Positions 44,077-52,674 are shown, numbered from the stretch's first letter. The stretch is DNA of 64,000 nt from Mesorhizobium australicum WSM2073 (GCF_000230995.2 NC_019973.1:3672001-3736000), one strand, 5' to 3'. The notes: generated from the sequence alone by a model not told the origin. Made by a program: numbers and translations.

Positions 44077-44193
44077 ATTCAGGTGAGACCGGCCTGCAAA
44101 CAGTGGCTCCCTGCGCTTCCGGTGCTCACGTACTTAAGTACGCTCCGCTCCGGTTCTCGGAAGTCACTGTTTTCGGCTCGGCCTGACCTGAAT
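44077..44193. repeat. 117-bp palindromic intergenic repeat (RIME/MITE-like)
   Basis: Starts ATTCAGGTGAGACCGGCCTG and ends CGGCCTGACCTGAAT, so the termini ATTCAGGT / ACCTGAAT are inverted. The internal arms CAGTGGCTCC ... CGGTTCTCGGAAGTCACTG and the centre TACTTAAGTA continue the fold. A single-domain palindrome of this size matches rhizobial intergenic elements. A shorter relative lies at 41091. It fills most of the 349-bp gap 43959-44307 together with the terminator before it. Confidence 0.65.
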
Positions 44194-44307
44194 CTCAACC
44201 GATCCAGGAGCAGCGCGCAGGATCGTTAAATTGCTCGGCATTTCCGGTACCGGATCGCAATTTCCTCTCGCTACACCGGTCATGTCTAAGGCTTGAGGGA
44301 GCCGGAA

Positions 44308-44577
44308 TTGAAAATCACAACCATCGCCAACCCGACTCCGCCGGCCCGTGATGCTTCGGCGGGTTTATCAGCCCCGTCAGCCGAATCCAGACGCATCAGC
44401 GACGATGTCGCGCAGGCGCGCCACACCGCCATGTCGGCGCTGACCAATGACCGCTTCCGCGCCATGCTGGAGCAGATTTCTGATCCGATCGCTTCCGGTG
44501 CGCTGGCAACAATGCGCGGCGACAACGTGGTCGATTTCCAGTCGGCGCAGTCAAGCTACGCCGACAACAGCGAATAA
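44308..44577 (+). CDS. 89-aa hypothetical protein
   Basis: Starts at a TTG preceded by GAGGGAG at good distance; a further TTG at 44293 is in frame. Sequence: disordered N-terminus (KITTIANPTPPARDAS), then a helical SDDVAQARHTAMSALTNDRFRAMLEQIS, and an acidic end. No domain, signal or membrane helix. Composition looks coding, but I do not recognise a family. It converges on bmt, 18 nt away. Confidence 0.55.
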   Translation: MKITTIANPTPPARDASAGLSAPSAESRRISDDVAQARHTAMSALTNDRFRAMLEQISDPIASGALATMRGDNVVDFQSAQSSYADNSE

Positions 44578-44595
44578 CCGCAAAAAGAAATCGCC

Positions 44596-45618
44596 TCAGG
44601 CGCGGCTGCGCCGCCGCTCGCGGCGGGCTTCGCTGGTCTCGGCGGTGTTTGCCGTCGCCACCTTGTTGCGCATCGGGCCAATGCGCTCGACGATTTTTTC
44701 GACGGTCGGGCGATCCGCCCTGGTGTGGGCGTCGAGCGCCTTGCGCATCGCGGCCAGATGCTGGAACGAGGTGCCGCAGCAGCCACCGATGATCTTGGCT
44801 CCGCCATCCACGGCGAGCCGGACATAATCGGCCATCAGTTCCGGCGTGCCGGAATAGTGGATCTCGGTGCCACGGAATTCGGGAATGCCGCAATTGCCCT
44901 TGACGATGACAGTCGCCTCCGGCTTGGCCTCGGTCATGTCGAGCAGCGAGGCCAGGATGTCGGAAGCGCCGACGCCGCAATTGGCGCCAACCCCGAGCGG
45001 CGCTTGCGACAGGCCGTCGGCGACGCCGTGGATGTCTTTCGGCAGCAGGCCCATCATGGTGCGGCCGGCGGTGTCGAACGAGCCGGTATAGGTGTAGGGC
45101 AGGCCGACGCGGATGGCGGCTTCGGCCGCCGCGCGGATCTCGTCGGGCGCCGACATCGTCTCGATCCAGGCGACTTCGGCGCCACCTTCCTTGAGACCTT
45201 CGATCTGCTCGGCAAAGGCGTCGACCGCTTCGTCATAGGTCATGGCACCAAGCGGCACCAGCAGTTCCCCTGTCGGACCGACCGAGCCGGCGACGATCAC
45301 CTTGCGGCCGGCCTTGTCGGCGACAGCGCGGGCGATCTCGGCCGCGCGCTTGTTCAGCGCATGCACGCGGTCCTGCGCATGGTGCAGTTTCAGCCGGTGG
45401 CGGGTGCCGCCGAACGAGTTGGTCAGGATGATGTCGGCGCCGGCGTCGACGAAATTCTGGTGCAGGCTGGTGATGGTGTCGGGCGCGGTTTCGTTCAGCA
45501 GTTCCGGCGCCTCGCCGGCCTCCAGACCCATGGCGAACAAATTGGTGCCCGTGGCGCCATCGGCCAGCAGCACACCCTTTTCAGCCAGCAGCGCATCGAT
45601 CGGATTGCTCGTCGTCAT
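44596..45618 (-). CDS. bmt: Betaine-homocysteine S-methyltransferase
   Basis: 340 aa. Homocysteine methyltransferase TIM barrel: LLADGATGTNLF at 17-28, TNSFGGTRHRL near 66, ANCGVG near 211 and the zinc-binding GGCCGT near 280 (three cysteines ligate zinc). It transfers a methyl from glycine betaine to homocysteine to yield methionine and dimethylglycine, which feeds the DMGDH-like enzymes. The arginine-rich tail is extra. The leader holds an 18-bp tandem repeat and an ATAAAGA palindrome like that of the pterin-binding methyltransferase gene, so the two are likely co-regulated. Confidence 0.88.
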   Translation of the reverse strand: MTTSNPIDALLAEKGVLLADGATGTNLFAMGLEAGEAPELLNETAPDTITSLHQNFVDAGADIILTNSFGGTRHRLKLHHAQDRVHALNKRAAEIARAVADKAGRKVIVAGSVGPTGELLVPLGAMTYDEAVDAFAEQIEGLKEGGAEVAWIETMSAPDEIRAAAEAAIRVGLPYTYTGSFDTAGRTMMGLLPKDIHGVADGLSQAPLGVGANCGVGASDILASLLDMTEAKPEATVIVKGNCGIPEFRGTEIHYSGTPELMADYVRLAVDGGAKIIGGCCGTSFQHLAAMRKALDAHTRADRPTVEKIVERIGPMRNKVATANTAETSEARRERRRSRA

Positions 45619-45634
45619 CGGATTGGCTTTCGTG

Positions 45635-45707
45635 TCCTGGAATTCGAACCGTGTCTTGGAATTCGAACATGTCTGGGAATTCGAACATGTCTGGGAATTC
45701 GAATAAG
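45635..45707. repeat. 18-bp tandem repeat, four units, in the bmt leader
   Basis: Unit TCTGGGAATTCGAACATG; units 2-4 are at 45654-45671, 45672-45689 and 45690-45707, with a diverged first unit from 45635. Each carries GAATTC. It lies between the bmt start and the operator at 45708. An 18-bp period is not a multiple of the helical repeat and looks like slippage expansion. Confidence 0.75.
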
Positions 45708-45729
45708 GATATAAAGAAGTCTTTATGTC
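45708..45729 (-). promoter_or_regulatory. ATAAAGA palindrome upstream of bmt, predicted SahR-type operator
   Basis: GATATAAAGA-N2-TCTTTATGTC, nineteen of twenty arm positions identical to the element at 29929-29950. About 90 bp upstream of the bmt ATG. Confidence 0.6.
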
Positions 45730-45757
45730 CAGTCAATGAAAATGCGGTGCTGAGCGC

Positions 45758-46615
45758 TCAGGCAGAGCCTGATGCGAACGACATGCCGGCCAGGTTGCGC
45801 GCGAAGGCGGCCGCTTCGTGCGGATTGATGTCGGCGGCGCGGATCAGATTGTCGAAATGTTGGGTCAGGGCCTGGACCGGCTGGGTGGCGTTCAGCACCA
45901 CATACATGTCGCCGACATAGATCGCCGCGCGATAGGGGCCGAATATGGTCAGCGGGATTGAATAGCGCATGCGGCCATCATAAAGGAACAGGCGGAAGGT
46001 CGGGTAGAGGTCGTCGAGCAGCGTCGCCATATGGGCAAGCTGCTGCTGGCGGTCGGCCGCCGGGAAACGGTCCCACACACCGAGGCCGCGGGCGAAGATC
46101 TCCAGCGTGTGGCGCGGCATGCAGACTTCCATGTCGGTTTCCGGCCGCCGGTTGTACTCGATGCGGTATTGCGTTTCGCTGGCCTGCGCCAGTCGGCTCC
46201 TGTTGGTGATGTTGGCTTCGTAGTCGACGAGCGCGTGGGTGCGCAGGAGATCGGGAATGCCGGCCGGCACATAGCGGATCTTGGTGCCCGCCGCTTCCGC
46301 GAACCATTTTGCGAGCAGCGTGCGGTCGAAACCGTCGGGCGCTTCCTCGATCTCCAGGCTCTCGCGGATTTCGCCGGTCACGCCCTCGTCCTGGCTAAGA
46401 CCAAGCAGCCAGTCTAGCGACACTTTGAATTCGGCGGCGATGTTGAGCAAGGTTTCGGCGCGCGGCAGGCGGGTCGAGGCACTCGACAGCAGTTGCGACA
46501 GCGCCGACCTGTCGATGCCGACTGCTGACGCGAAAGCCGATTGGTTGAGGTCGGAGCGCGTCAGGAGGAGCTTCAGACGCTCCCGGAAGATTGCCGACAG
46601 GTCGCGCTTGTCCAT
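45758..46615 (-). CDS. XRE-family transcriptional regulator with a C-terminal sensory domain
   Basis: 285 aa. N-terminal HTH (about 8-75: LNQSAFASAVGIDRSALSQLL) and a C-terminal half of about 180 residues with conserved tyrosine/phenylalanine and proline but no domain that I know. The start MDKRDL at 46615 is supported by AAGGAG 7 nt upstream; ATG 46618 is adjacent. Not recognisably a phage repressor. Divergent from the desaturase gene, with a palindrome between them, so regulation of the desaturase is possible. Confidence 0.8.
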   Translation of the reverse strand: MDKRDLSAIFRERLKLLLTRSDLNQSAFASAVGIDRSALSQLLSSASTRLPRAETLLNIAAEFKVSLDWLLGLSQDEGVTGEIRESLEIEEAPDGFDRTLLAKWFAEAAGTKIRYVPAGIPDLLRTHALVDYEANITNRSRLAQASETQYRIEYNRRPETDMEVCMPRHTLEIFARGLGVWDRFPAADRQQQLAHMATLLDDLYPTFRLFLYDGRMRYSIPLTIFGPYRAAIYVGDMYVVLNATQPVQALTQHFDNLIRAADINPHEAAAFARNLAGMSFASGSA

Positions 46616-46780
46616 CATCTCACTCCTTGGATCGGGAGGAAAATTTTTCGCCGAAGCGGCCGAAGAAGCGCTTCAGACGTAAACGAATCCCTAATACTGT
46701 TTACAATGTATAACATATGCAGCCAAGAATGCGCAGACGCAACATTTTGTGCACTTTGTCGCGTTGAGTGGAATCATATC

Positions 46781-46802
46781 TCCTGACACAATTCTGTCAG
46801 GA
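46781..46802. promoter_or_regulatory. Palindrome TCCTGACA-N6-TGTCAGGA before the desaturase
   Basis: Perfect 8-bp inverted repeat ending 41 bp before the desaturase ATG, in the divergent region with the XRE regulator gene. Candidate operator; the regulator is inferred from adjacency only. Confidence 0.4.
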
Positions 46803-46843
46803 ACCGGTTGGGGTTCCGGCGACTGAGGACAGTGGTCGATAGC

Positions 46844-47854
46844 ATGACTGGCAAGAGCATCCGTCGAAGCAGCAGACCGGCCATCGAATGGCCGACCGTG
46901 GTTCTCGCTTTCTTCTGCTACGGCACATGGTTGGCCGCCGGCTTCTTCCTCTGGCCATCGTATCCCATAGCAGCGCTGATCGTCATGGCCGTCACGCTGG
47001 CTCTGCAGTCCTCAATCATGCATGAAGTGCTGCATGGTCACCCGACCCGCAACGGCCTCGTCAACGAAGCCTTCGTCTTCCTGCCGGTCGGCCTCGCCTG
47101 GCCGTTCCGCCGTTTCAAGACCATTCACCTGCGCCACCACGCGGACGAGCGGCTGACCGATCCGCTCGACGATCCCGAGAGCTATTACCAGGCGCTCTGG
47201 ATGCACGAAGAAATGCCGCCGCTGATGAAATTCGTGCTGAAGGTCAACAATACCATGGCCGGTCGCCTCGTCCTGGGGCCATGGCTGTCCTGCATCGGCT
47301 TCTTCATCGATGACGCCAAGCACATGATTGCCGGGGACAAGGCGATCCGCAAGGCCTGGCTGCTGCACGCCATCGGCCTTGCCGTCGTGCTGCCGGTCGT
47401 GCAGTTCGGCTTCGGCATGCCGGTTTGGCTCTATGTGCTGGTGCCGGTCTGGCTCGGCCAGTCGCTGATCTCGATCCGCACCTATGCCGAGCACCAGTGG
47501 TCGGAGCATCCGGAAGGCCGCACGGTGATTGTCGAGCGCTCGCCGCTATCGTTCCTGTTCCTCAACAACAATCTGCACTTCGTCCATCACAAGAGCCCGA
47601 CCATCGCCTGGTACCGGCTGCCGAAGCTGTTTCGTGACCGGCGTGAGGAATGGCTGCGGATGAACAATGGCTATGTCTATCCGAACTATTTCGCGCTGCT
47701 CAGATCCTATGCCTTCAAGGCCAAGGAGCCGATCGTGCATCCGGTTCTGCGGCGCGCGCCCGAGCCGGGCAGGGCGTTCAAGCCGCGCGTCAGGGCGCGC
47801 AGCATCAGTGGGCTTGGCAGCGCGCCGGTTCCCGCCGAGCCGCCCAAGGAATAG
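46844..47854 (+). CDS. Fatty acid desaturase
   Basis: 336 aa integral membrane di-iron enzyme. Histidine boxes are HEVLHGHPTRN (near 60), HLRHHADE (near 96) and NNNLHFVHHKSP (near 245), with four or more membrane helices. The ATG at MTGKSIRR is chosen since the upstream TTG (46808) lacks support. The C-terminus is basic and proline-rich. Introduces double bonds into acyl chains (or a related lipid) at the inner membrane. Substrate unresolved. Confidence 0.85.
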   Translation: MTGKSIRRSSRPAIEWPTVVLAFFCYGTWLAAGFFLWPSYPIAALIVMAVTLALQSSIMHEVLHGHPTRNGLVNEAFVFLPVGLAWPFRRFKTIHLRHHADERLTDPLDDPESYYQALWMHEEMPPLMKFVLKVNNTMAGRLVLGPWLSCIGFFIDDAKHMIAGDKAIRKAWLLHAIGLAVVLPVVQFGFGMPVWLYVLVPVWLGQSLISIRTYAEHQWSEHPEGRTVIVERSPLSFLFLNNNLHFVHHKSPTIAWYRLPKLFRDRREEWLRMNNGYVYPNYFALLRSYAFKAKEPIVHPVLRRAPEPGRAFKPRVRARSISGLGSAPVPAEPPKE

Positions 47855-47948
47855 TATCCGCGTGTAGAGTGGATAGCGTGTCGGCCAATTCTGATTGGGC
47901 GCCGCGTTTTTGCGATCCTTTATCCCGGCATGGTGGTTTGATATCGGT

Positions 47949-48776
47949 ATGAGCGAATTGATTGCGGCGTTGCCGATGTATGACTGGCCGGAGGCGCGCG
48001 ACGAGGTCGACGCCCAATGGGCGTCGTTGCGCGATTCATTCCGGCGAAGGGGTATCGATGCGCCGCAATCCATCGTGCGCCGCAATGGCGACCTGCCGCC
48101 GGTGCCGGGCGGCATTCGGGACGGTGAAGGTAAACTCGTCGCGCCCGATCCGGCGACGCTGCCGCCGGACGAACTCGATTTCCACAAGCTCTGGATGCAT
48201 CCGGCGCTGCTGTTCGCGCAGACCTGCTGGGGGCCGATGGAACTCGGTCTGTCCCGGCATGTGCAGGTGGTCGGTCAGCCAAGCTATGAAGCCTATGAAG
48301 GCGGGCAGGGCGAACTTTATTCGAGCGCGCTGGTGATGCGTTCGGGCGAGGGGCCGGAGGTTCGGTCGCCCGCCGATGGCAGGGCCTTGCTGCCGCTCGA
48401 TCTCATCCGGGGCAGGCGCTTCACCTTCAACAGCCTCGATTCCATGTCGGGCATCATCGCGCTGACGCGTGACCTGAAAGCGGCCGGCGAAAACCTGGAC
48501 ATATTTTCATCGCGCAGCGAAAGCGGCGGCCATCGCGACTCGATCGTGGCGGTCGCGGAAGGCAAAGCGGATGTTGCCGCGATCGATTGCGAAAGCTGGG
48601 CGCTGGCACAGCGTTTCGAGCCGGCGGCGCGCAAGATCGTGATCGTCGGCTGGACGGGAAGGCGCAAAGGCTTGCCGTTCATCACCGCGATGACGACGCC
48701 GGAAAAGACCGTGCGGGCGATGCGTGAAGCCCTTGCCGGGCTAGCCGAGCAGCCTCGAATCCAACGGGTAGGTTGA
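47949..48776 (+). CDS. PhnD/SsuA-like binding protein without signal peptide
   Basis: 275 aa of the phosphate/phosphonate-binding superfamily: HPALLFAQTCWGPMEL near 80, then ALVMRSGEG and the helix-rich FNSLDSMSGIIALTRDL. There is no signal sequence at MSELIAALPMYDW, so it is probably cytoplasmic, or exported by another route. No permease or ATPase gene adjoins. The stop overlaps the end of the convergent DddP-like gene by 36 nt. Such orphan proteins may be enzymes or sensors. Confidence 0.75.
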   Translation: MSELIAALPMYDWPEARDEVDAQWASLRDSFRRRGIDAPQSIVRRNGDLPPVPGGIRDGEGKLVAPDPATLPPDELDFHKLWMHPALLFAQTCWGPMELGLSRHVQVVGQPSYEAYEGGQGELYSSALVMRSGEGPEVRSPADGRALLPLDLIRGRRFTFNSLDSMSGIIALTRDLKAAGENLDIFSSRSESGGHRDSIVAVAEGKADVAAIDCESWALAQRFEPAARKIVIVGWTGRRKGLPFITAMTTPEKTVRAMREALAGLAEQPRIQRVG

Positions 48777-50096
48777 AAGCTTTTCGTTGCCGGTGTCGGT
48801 GATCAGGATCTGTTCCTCGATCTTGACACCCTCGCGACCGCCAAGCCGGCCGATATAGCTCTCCACACACAGCACCATGCCCGGTTCCAGCACGCCGTCG
48901 GGTGTATCGGATGTCCAGTCGCTGGCATGCGGCAAGGTCGGATATTCGTCGGCCAGTCCGACGCCGTGGTAGAGCACGCCGTAGCGGGTTGGGAAGCAGT
49001 CTCCAGGCGGTACAGCCGAGCGTTCGACCAGTTCGCGAAACGAGACGCCGGGCTGCATCAAAGCGGTGTTGTACTCGATCTGGTCGGCGGCGATGCGGAA
49101 CAGGTCGCGCTGTTCGTTGGTCGGCTTTGTATCGCCACAGAGCCAGGTGCGCGAGAGATCGGCGCAGAAGCCGTAGGGGCCGATCAAATCGGTATCGAAG
49201 GCGACGAGATCGCCGGCCTCTATGATCCGCGACGAGCATTCCTGGAACCACGGATTGGTGCGCGGCCCCGACGTCAGCAGCCGCGTCTCGATCCATTCGC
49301 CGCCGCGCGCGATGTTGCCGCGATGGAGTTGCGCCCACAATTCGTTTTCGGAGATACCAGGCTTGAGCGCCTGTTCCATCTCGCCCATCGCCGCCTCGCA
49401 AGCGATGATGGCGCGGCGCATGGCAAGGATTTCATCCGGCGACTTGATCAGCCGCGCGTTTTCCATCACCGCCTCGCCATTGCCGATGGAAATGCCGAGG
49501 CGGTGGAGTTCTTCAACGCCTTCCGGGTTGATGTGATCGACCGCGATGCGGTTGTTGCCGCCGCCATGCTCCCTGATCAAATCGGCGATACCGGCGGCCC
49601 AACGGCGGACTTTCTGCTCGGTCAGCTCGCCGCCATAAAGATACATCCACGACACGGCCGGCCGAACTTCGTCGACGATGCCGGAATGATCGGACAGGTG
49701 CTCGCAGGAAAAGTAGTCGAACAGCACCACCGGACCCTCGGTGGCGACGAAGCAATGCCGCGTCGGATTGTGCGCGACCCAGAGCTGCATGTTGGTCGAG
49801 TCGGTCGCATAGCGGATGTTGACGGGATCATAGAGCAAGGCGCCGGCGTAGCCGCGGCGCTTCAGCTCGGCGCGGATGCGCTCGAGCCGGTATTTTCGCA
49901 TTGTCGGCAGGTCGGGCGCGCTAACACCCGCCGCCGCCCATTCCGCTTCGGCTTGCGCGCCATAGCCCAGCACATGCTGGTTGAGCGAAGCCGCCTTCTC
50001 GCGGGAGGCGTCGCGCAGCGCCTCGATCGAGCCTGATACAAACGGCATGATCTTGCGGTGTCGGCCGAAGCTTCCCTTTGGCGCCCCGCTGTCCAT
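48741..50096 (-). CDS. dddP: DddP-like M24 metalloenzyme (DMSP lyase family)
   Basis: 451 aa, creatinase/M24 fold. RYATDSTNMQLW near 96, GGEWIETRLLTSGPRTNPWF near 266-284 and the metal/catalytic residues D301, D303, D313, H377, E412, E427 with Y372 and D383 agree with the Ruegeria DddP residues as I remember them, at a constant offset of 6. DddP cleaves dimethylsulfoniopropionate to dimethyl sulfide and acrylate with two metal ions. GAGGA precedes the ATG, which lies 7 nt after the DMGDH stop. In this betaine operon the true substrate could be another methylated onium compound. Length fits DddP (about 447). Confidence 0.7.
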   Translation of the reverse strand: MDSGAPKGSFGRHRKIMPFVSGSIEALRDASREKAASLNQHVLGYGAQAEAEWAAAGVSAPDLPTMRKYRLERIRAELKRRGYAGALLYDPVNIRYATDSTNMQLWVAHNPTRHCFVATEGPVVLFDYFSCEHLSDHSGIVDEVRPAVSWMYLYGGELTEQKVRRWAAGIADLIREHGGGNNRIAVDHINPEGVEELHRLGISIGNGEAVMENARLIKSPDEILAMRRAIIACEAAMGEMEQALKPGISENELWAQLHRGNIARGGEWIETRLLTSGPRTNPWFQECSSRIIEAGDLVAFDTDLIGPYGFCADLSRTWLCGDTKPTNEQRDLFRIAADQIEYNTALMQPGVSFRELVERSAVPPGDCFPTRYGVLYHGVGLADEYPTLPHASDWTSDTPDGVLEPGMVLCVESYIGRLGGREGVKIEEQILITDTGNEKLSTYPLDSRLLG

Positions 50097-50103
50097 CCCG
50101 TCC

Positions 50104-52674
50104 TCAGGTCCGCATCTTCTCGCCGCTTGGGTCGAAGGGTGCCTCGACATTGATGCGGGCCGGACGCCGAGACCCAAGAATCTCGATCTCGAACAGCCCC
50201 GCGCTTTCATCCTCGGCAAGGGCGGCCGGCACATAGCCTTGCGCCATCGACTTTTGCACGTAGTGCGCATAGCCGCCCGATGTCACCCAGCCGACCACGC
50301 GCCAGTCGCCGTCGACGATGCCGCGCACGGCCGACGCGCCTTCGGCGGCCTTCGAGCCACGTATTTCCTTGCCCGACGTGTCGAAGCGCGGCGCGCCGTA
50401 GCCATGCGGCTTTTCAACCGTGCCGTGATCCTTGCCGACCTTGGCCCAGATCGGCTCGTCCCCCATCACGTCGGCATCGGCGGCATCGACGATGAAGGAG
50501 ACGCGGCGCAGTTTCGGCCCTTGCGCCTGTTCCTTGGCGGCGGCTTCACGGCCGATGAAGTCGTTCTTCTCGAGCTTGATGAAGCGGTCCATGGAGCCTT
50601 CGAACGGCCCGTAGATCGGCCGCAACTCACGGAACCAGGTCGGGAAATTCTTTTCCAGGCGCATCGACAGCAAGGCGCGCATGCCGAAATCGACGATTCC
50701 GAATTCCTCGCCGGCGTCCTTGATCGCCTTGTAGACAAGGCGCTCATAGGCTGGCGCCATCCAGATCTCGTAGCCGAGGTCGCCGGTATAGGTGATGCGG
50801 TTGACCAGGCAGGGCGCGCCGCCGACCGCCATCTCGCGGAAATCCATGAAGCGGAAAGCCTTGGTCGAGATGTCGACATCGACCAGCTTCTGCAGGAGGT
50901 CGCGCGATTTCGGGCCGGCGATCGACAGGCCGACCAGTGTCTGGTCGAAACGGTGGATGCGGACCGATCCATCCTTGGGCAGGTGCTTTTCGAACCAGCG
51001 CATATGGTATTTCTGCGCTGCCGACGAGCCCCAGATCATGAAGCGGTCTTCACCGGCCTTGGCGATGGTGAAGTCGCCGATCAGCTTGCCGAACTCGTTG
51101 ATCATCGGTGTCAGCACGATGCGGCCGGTCTTCGGCATGCGGTTGGTCATCAGCCGGTTGAGGAACTCTTCCGCGCCCGCCCCCGACACTTCGTACTTGG
51201 CGAAGTTGGCGATCTCGGTGACGCCGACACGCTCGCGCGTGGCGCGCACTTCCTCGCCGATCGGTCCAAAGTCGTTGGAGCGGTGGAAGGAGACGACGTC
51301 TTTCGGCTCGCTGCCCTTCGGCGCGAACCAGAGCGGGGTTTCGAGACCCCAGGAGTCGCCCATCACGGCATTGTTGGCGAGCATGGTGTCGTAGAGCGGC
51401 GTCGTCTGCGCCGGGCGGGCGGCCGGCAGTTCCTCGTTGGGGAAGCGGATCGAGAAGCGGCGCGAATAGTTTTCGCGCACCTTGGCGTTGGTGTAGCGCA
51501 GCCCAGCCCATTCGCCGAAGCGGGCGACATCCATGCCCCAGACGTCGAAGCCCGGATCGCCATGCACCATCCAGTTGGACAACGCCAGGCCGACGCCGCC
51601 GCCCTGGCTGAAGCCGGCCATGACGGCGCAGGCGCACCAGAAATTGGTCAGGCCCTGCACCGGGCCGACCAGCGGATTGCCGTCGAGCGCGAAGGTGAAG
51701 GGGCCGTTGATGATCTGCTTGATGCCGGCCTTTTCGATGCCGGGGAAATGCTTGAAGCCGATTTCCAGCGACGGCGCGATGCGGTCGAGATCGGGCGGCA
51801 GCAGTTCATGGCCGAAGTCCCACGGCGTGTTGACCGGCGACCACGGCTTGCAGGCCTTTTCATAGGTGCCGAGCAGGATGCCGTTGCGCTCCTGGCGGGT
51901 GTAGATCTCGCCCTTGAAGTCGAGCACACCGATCATTTCGCGGCCGGTCGACTTGTTGAACTCCTCGACCTCCGGCATCGGCTCGGTCAAGAGATACATG
52001 TGCTCCATGGCCAGCACCGGCAGCTCGACGCCGACCATGCGGCCGATCTCGCGCGCCCACAGGCCGCCGCAGTTGACGACATGTTCGGCGTGAACCGTGC
52101 CTTGTTCGGTGACGACGTTCCAGGTGCCGTCCGGCTGCTGTGTCAGGTCGACGACGCGGTTGCGCAGCACGATTTCGGCGCCGAGTTTTTTGGCCGCCTT
52201 GGAATAGGCAATGGTGGTGCCGGAGGGGTCGAGATGGCCTTCGACCGGATCCCACATGGCGCCGACGAAATTGGTCTCGTCCATCAGCGGGAACATCGCC
52301 TTGGCCTCGGACGGCGTGATCAGTTCGGTGTCCATGCCGAGATAGCGGCCCTTGGCGTGGGCAAGGCGCAGGAAGTCCATGCGCTCGGGCGTATCGGCCA
52401 ACATCACGCCGCCGGTCAGGTGCAGCGAGCAGGACTGGCCCGAAATCTCCTCGATCTCCTTATAAAGCTGGACCGTATAGGCCTGCAGCTTGGCGACGTT
52501 CGGATCGCCGTTCAGCGTATGGAAGCCGCCGGCCGCATGCCAGGACGAGCCGGAGGTGAGCTCCGAGCGCTCGATCAGCATGATGTCGGTCCAGCCGGCT
52601 TTGGCCAGGTGGTAGAGCACCGAGCAGCCGACGACACCGCCGCCAATGACAACCGCTTTTGCATGGGATTTCAT
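50104..52674 (-). CDS. Dimethylglycine dehydrogenase-like flavoprotein
   Basis: 856 aa. FAD Rossmann motif AVVIGGGVVGCSVLYHLA (7-24), covalent-FAD motif SSWHAAGGF near 43, FAO_M linker, then GcvT/aminomethyltransferase domains (about 450-840) ending with YVPAALAEDE. Predicted to demethylate dimethylglycine or a close analog and pass the C1 unit to folate. Distinct paralog of the gene at 15788-18349. The 5' end overlaps the DUF559 gene by 4 nt, so they form one transcript with mttB2 and the DddP-like gene. Confidence 0.88.
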   Translation of the reverse strand: MKSHAKAVVIGGGVVGCSVLYHLAKAGWTDIMLIERSELTSGSSWHAAGGFHTLNGDPNVAKLQAYTVQLYKEIEEISGQSCSLHLTGGVMLADTPERMDFLRLAHAKGRYLGMDTELITPSEAKAMFPLMDETNFVGAMWDPVEGHLDPSGTTIAYSKAAKKLGAEIVLRNRVVDLTQQPDGTWNVVTEQGTVHAEHVVNCGGLWAREIGRMVGVELPVLAMEHMYLLTEPMPEVEEFNKSTGREMIGVLDFKGEIYTRQERNGILLGTYEKACKPWSPVNTPWDFGHELLPPDLDRIAPSLEIGFKHFPGIEKAGIKQIINGPFTFALDGNPLVGPVQGLTNFWCACAVMAGFSQGGGVGLALSNWMVHGDPGFDVWGMDVARFGEWAGLRYTNAKVRENYSRRFSIRFPNEELPAARPAQTTPLYDTMLANNAVMGDSWGLETPLWFAPKGSEPKDVVSFHRSNDFGPIGEEVRATRERVGVTEIANFAKYEVSGAGAEEFLNRLMTNRMPKTGRIVLTPMINEFGKLIGDFTIAKAGEDRFMIWGSSAAQKYHMRWFEKHLPKDGSVRIHRFDQTLVGLSIAGPKSRDLLQKLVDVDISTKAFRFMDFREMAVGGAPCLVNRITYTGDLGYEIWMAPAYERLVYKAIKDAGEEFGIVDFGMRALLSMRLEKNFPTWFRELRPIYGPFEGSMDRFIKLEKNDFIGREAAAKEQAQGPKLRRVSFIVDAADADVMGDEPIWAKVGKDHGTVEKPHGYGAPRFDTSGKEIRGSKAAEGASAVRGIVDGDWRVVGWVTSGGYAHYVQKSMAQGYVPAALAEDESAGLFEIEILGSRRPARINVEAPFDPSGEKMRT

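Noticed and set aside
45635..45707. CRISPR-like array
   Set aside because: Contiguous 18-bp direct repeats without spacers and no cas gene.
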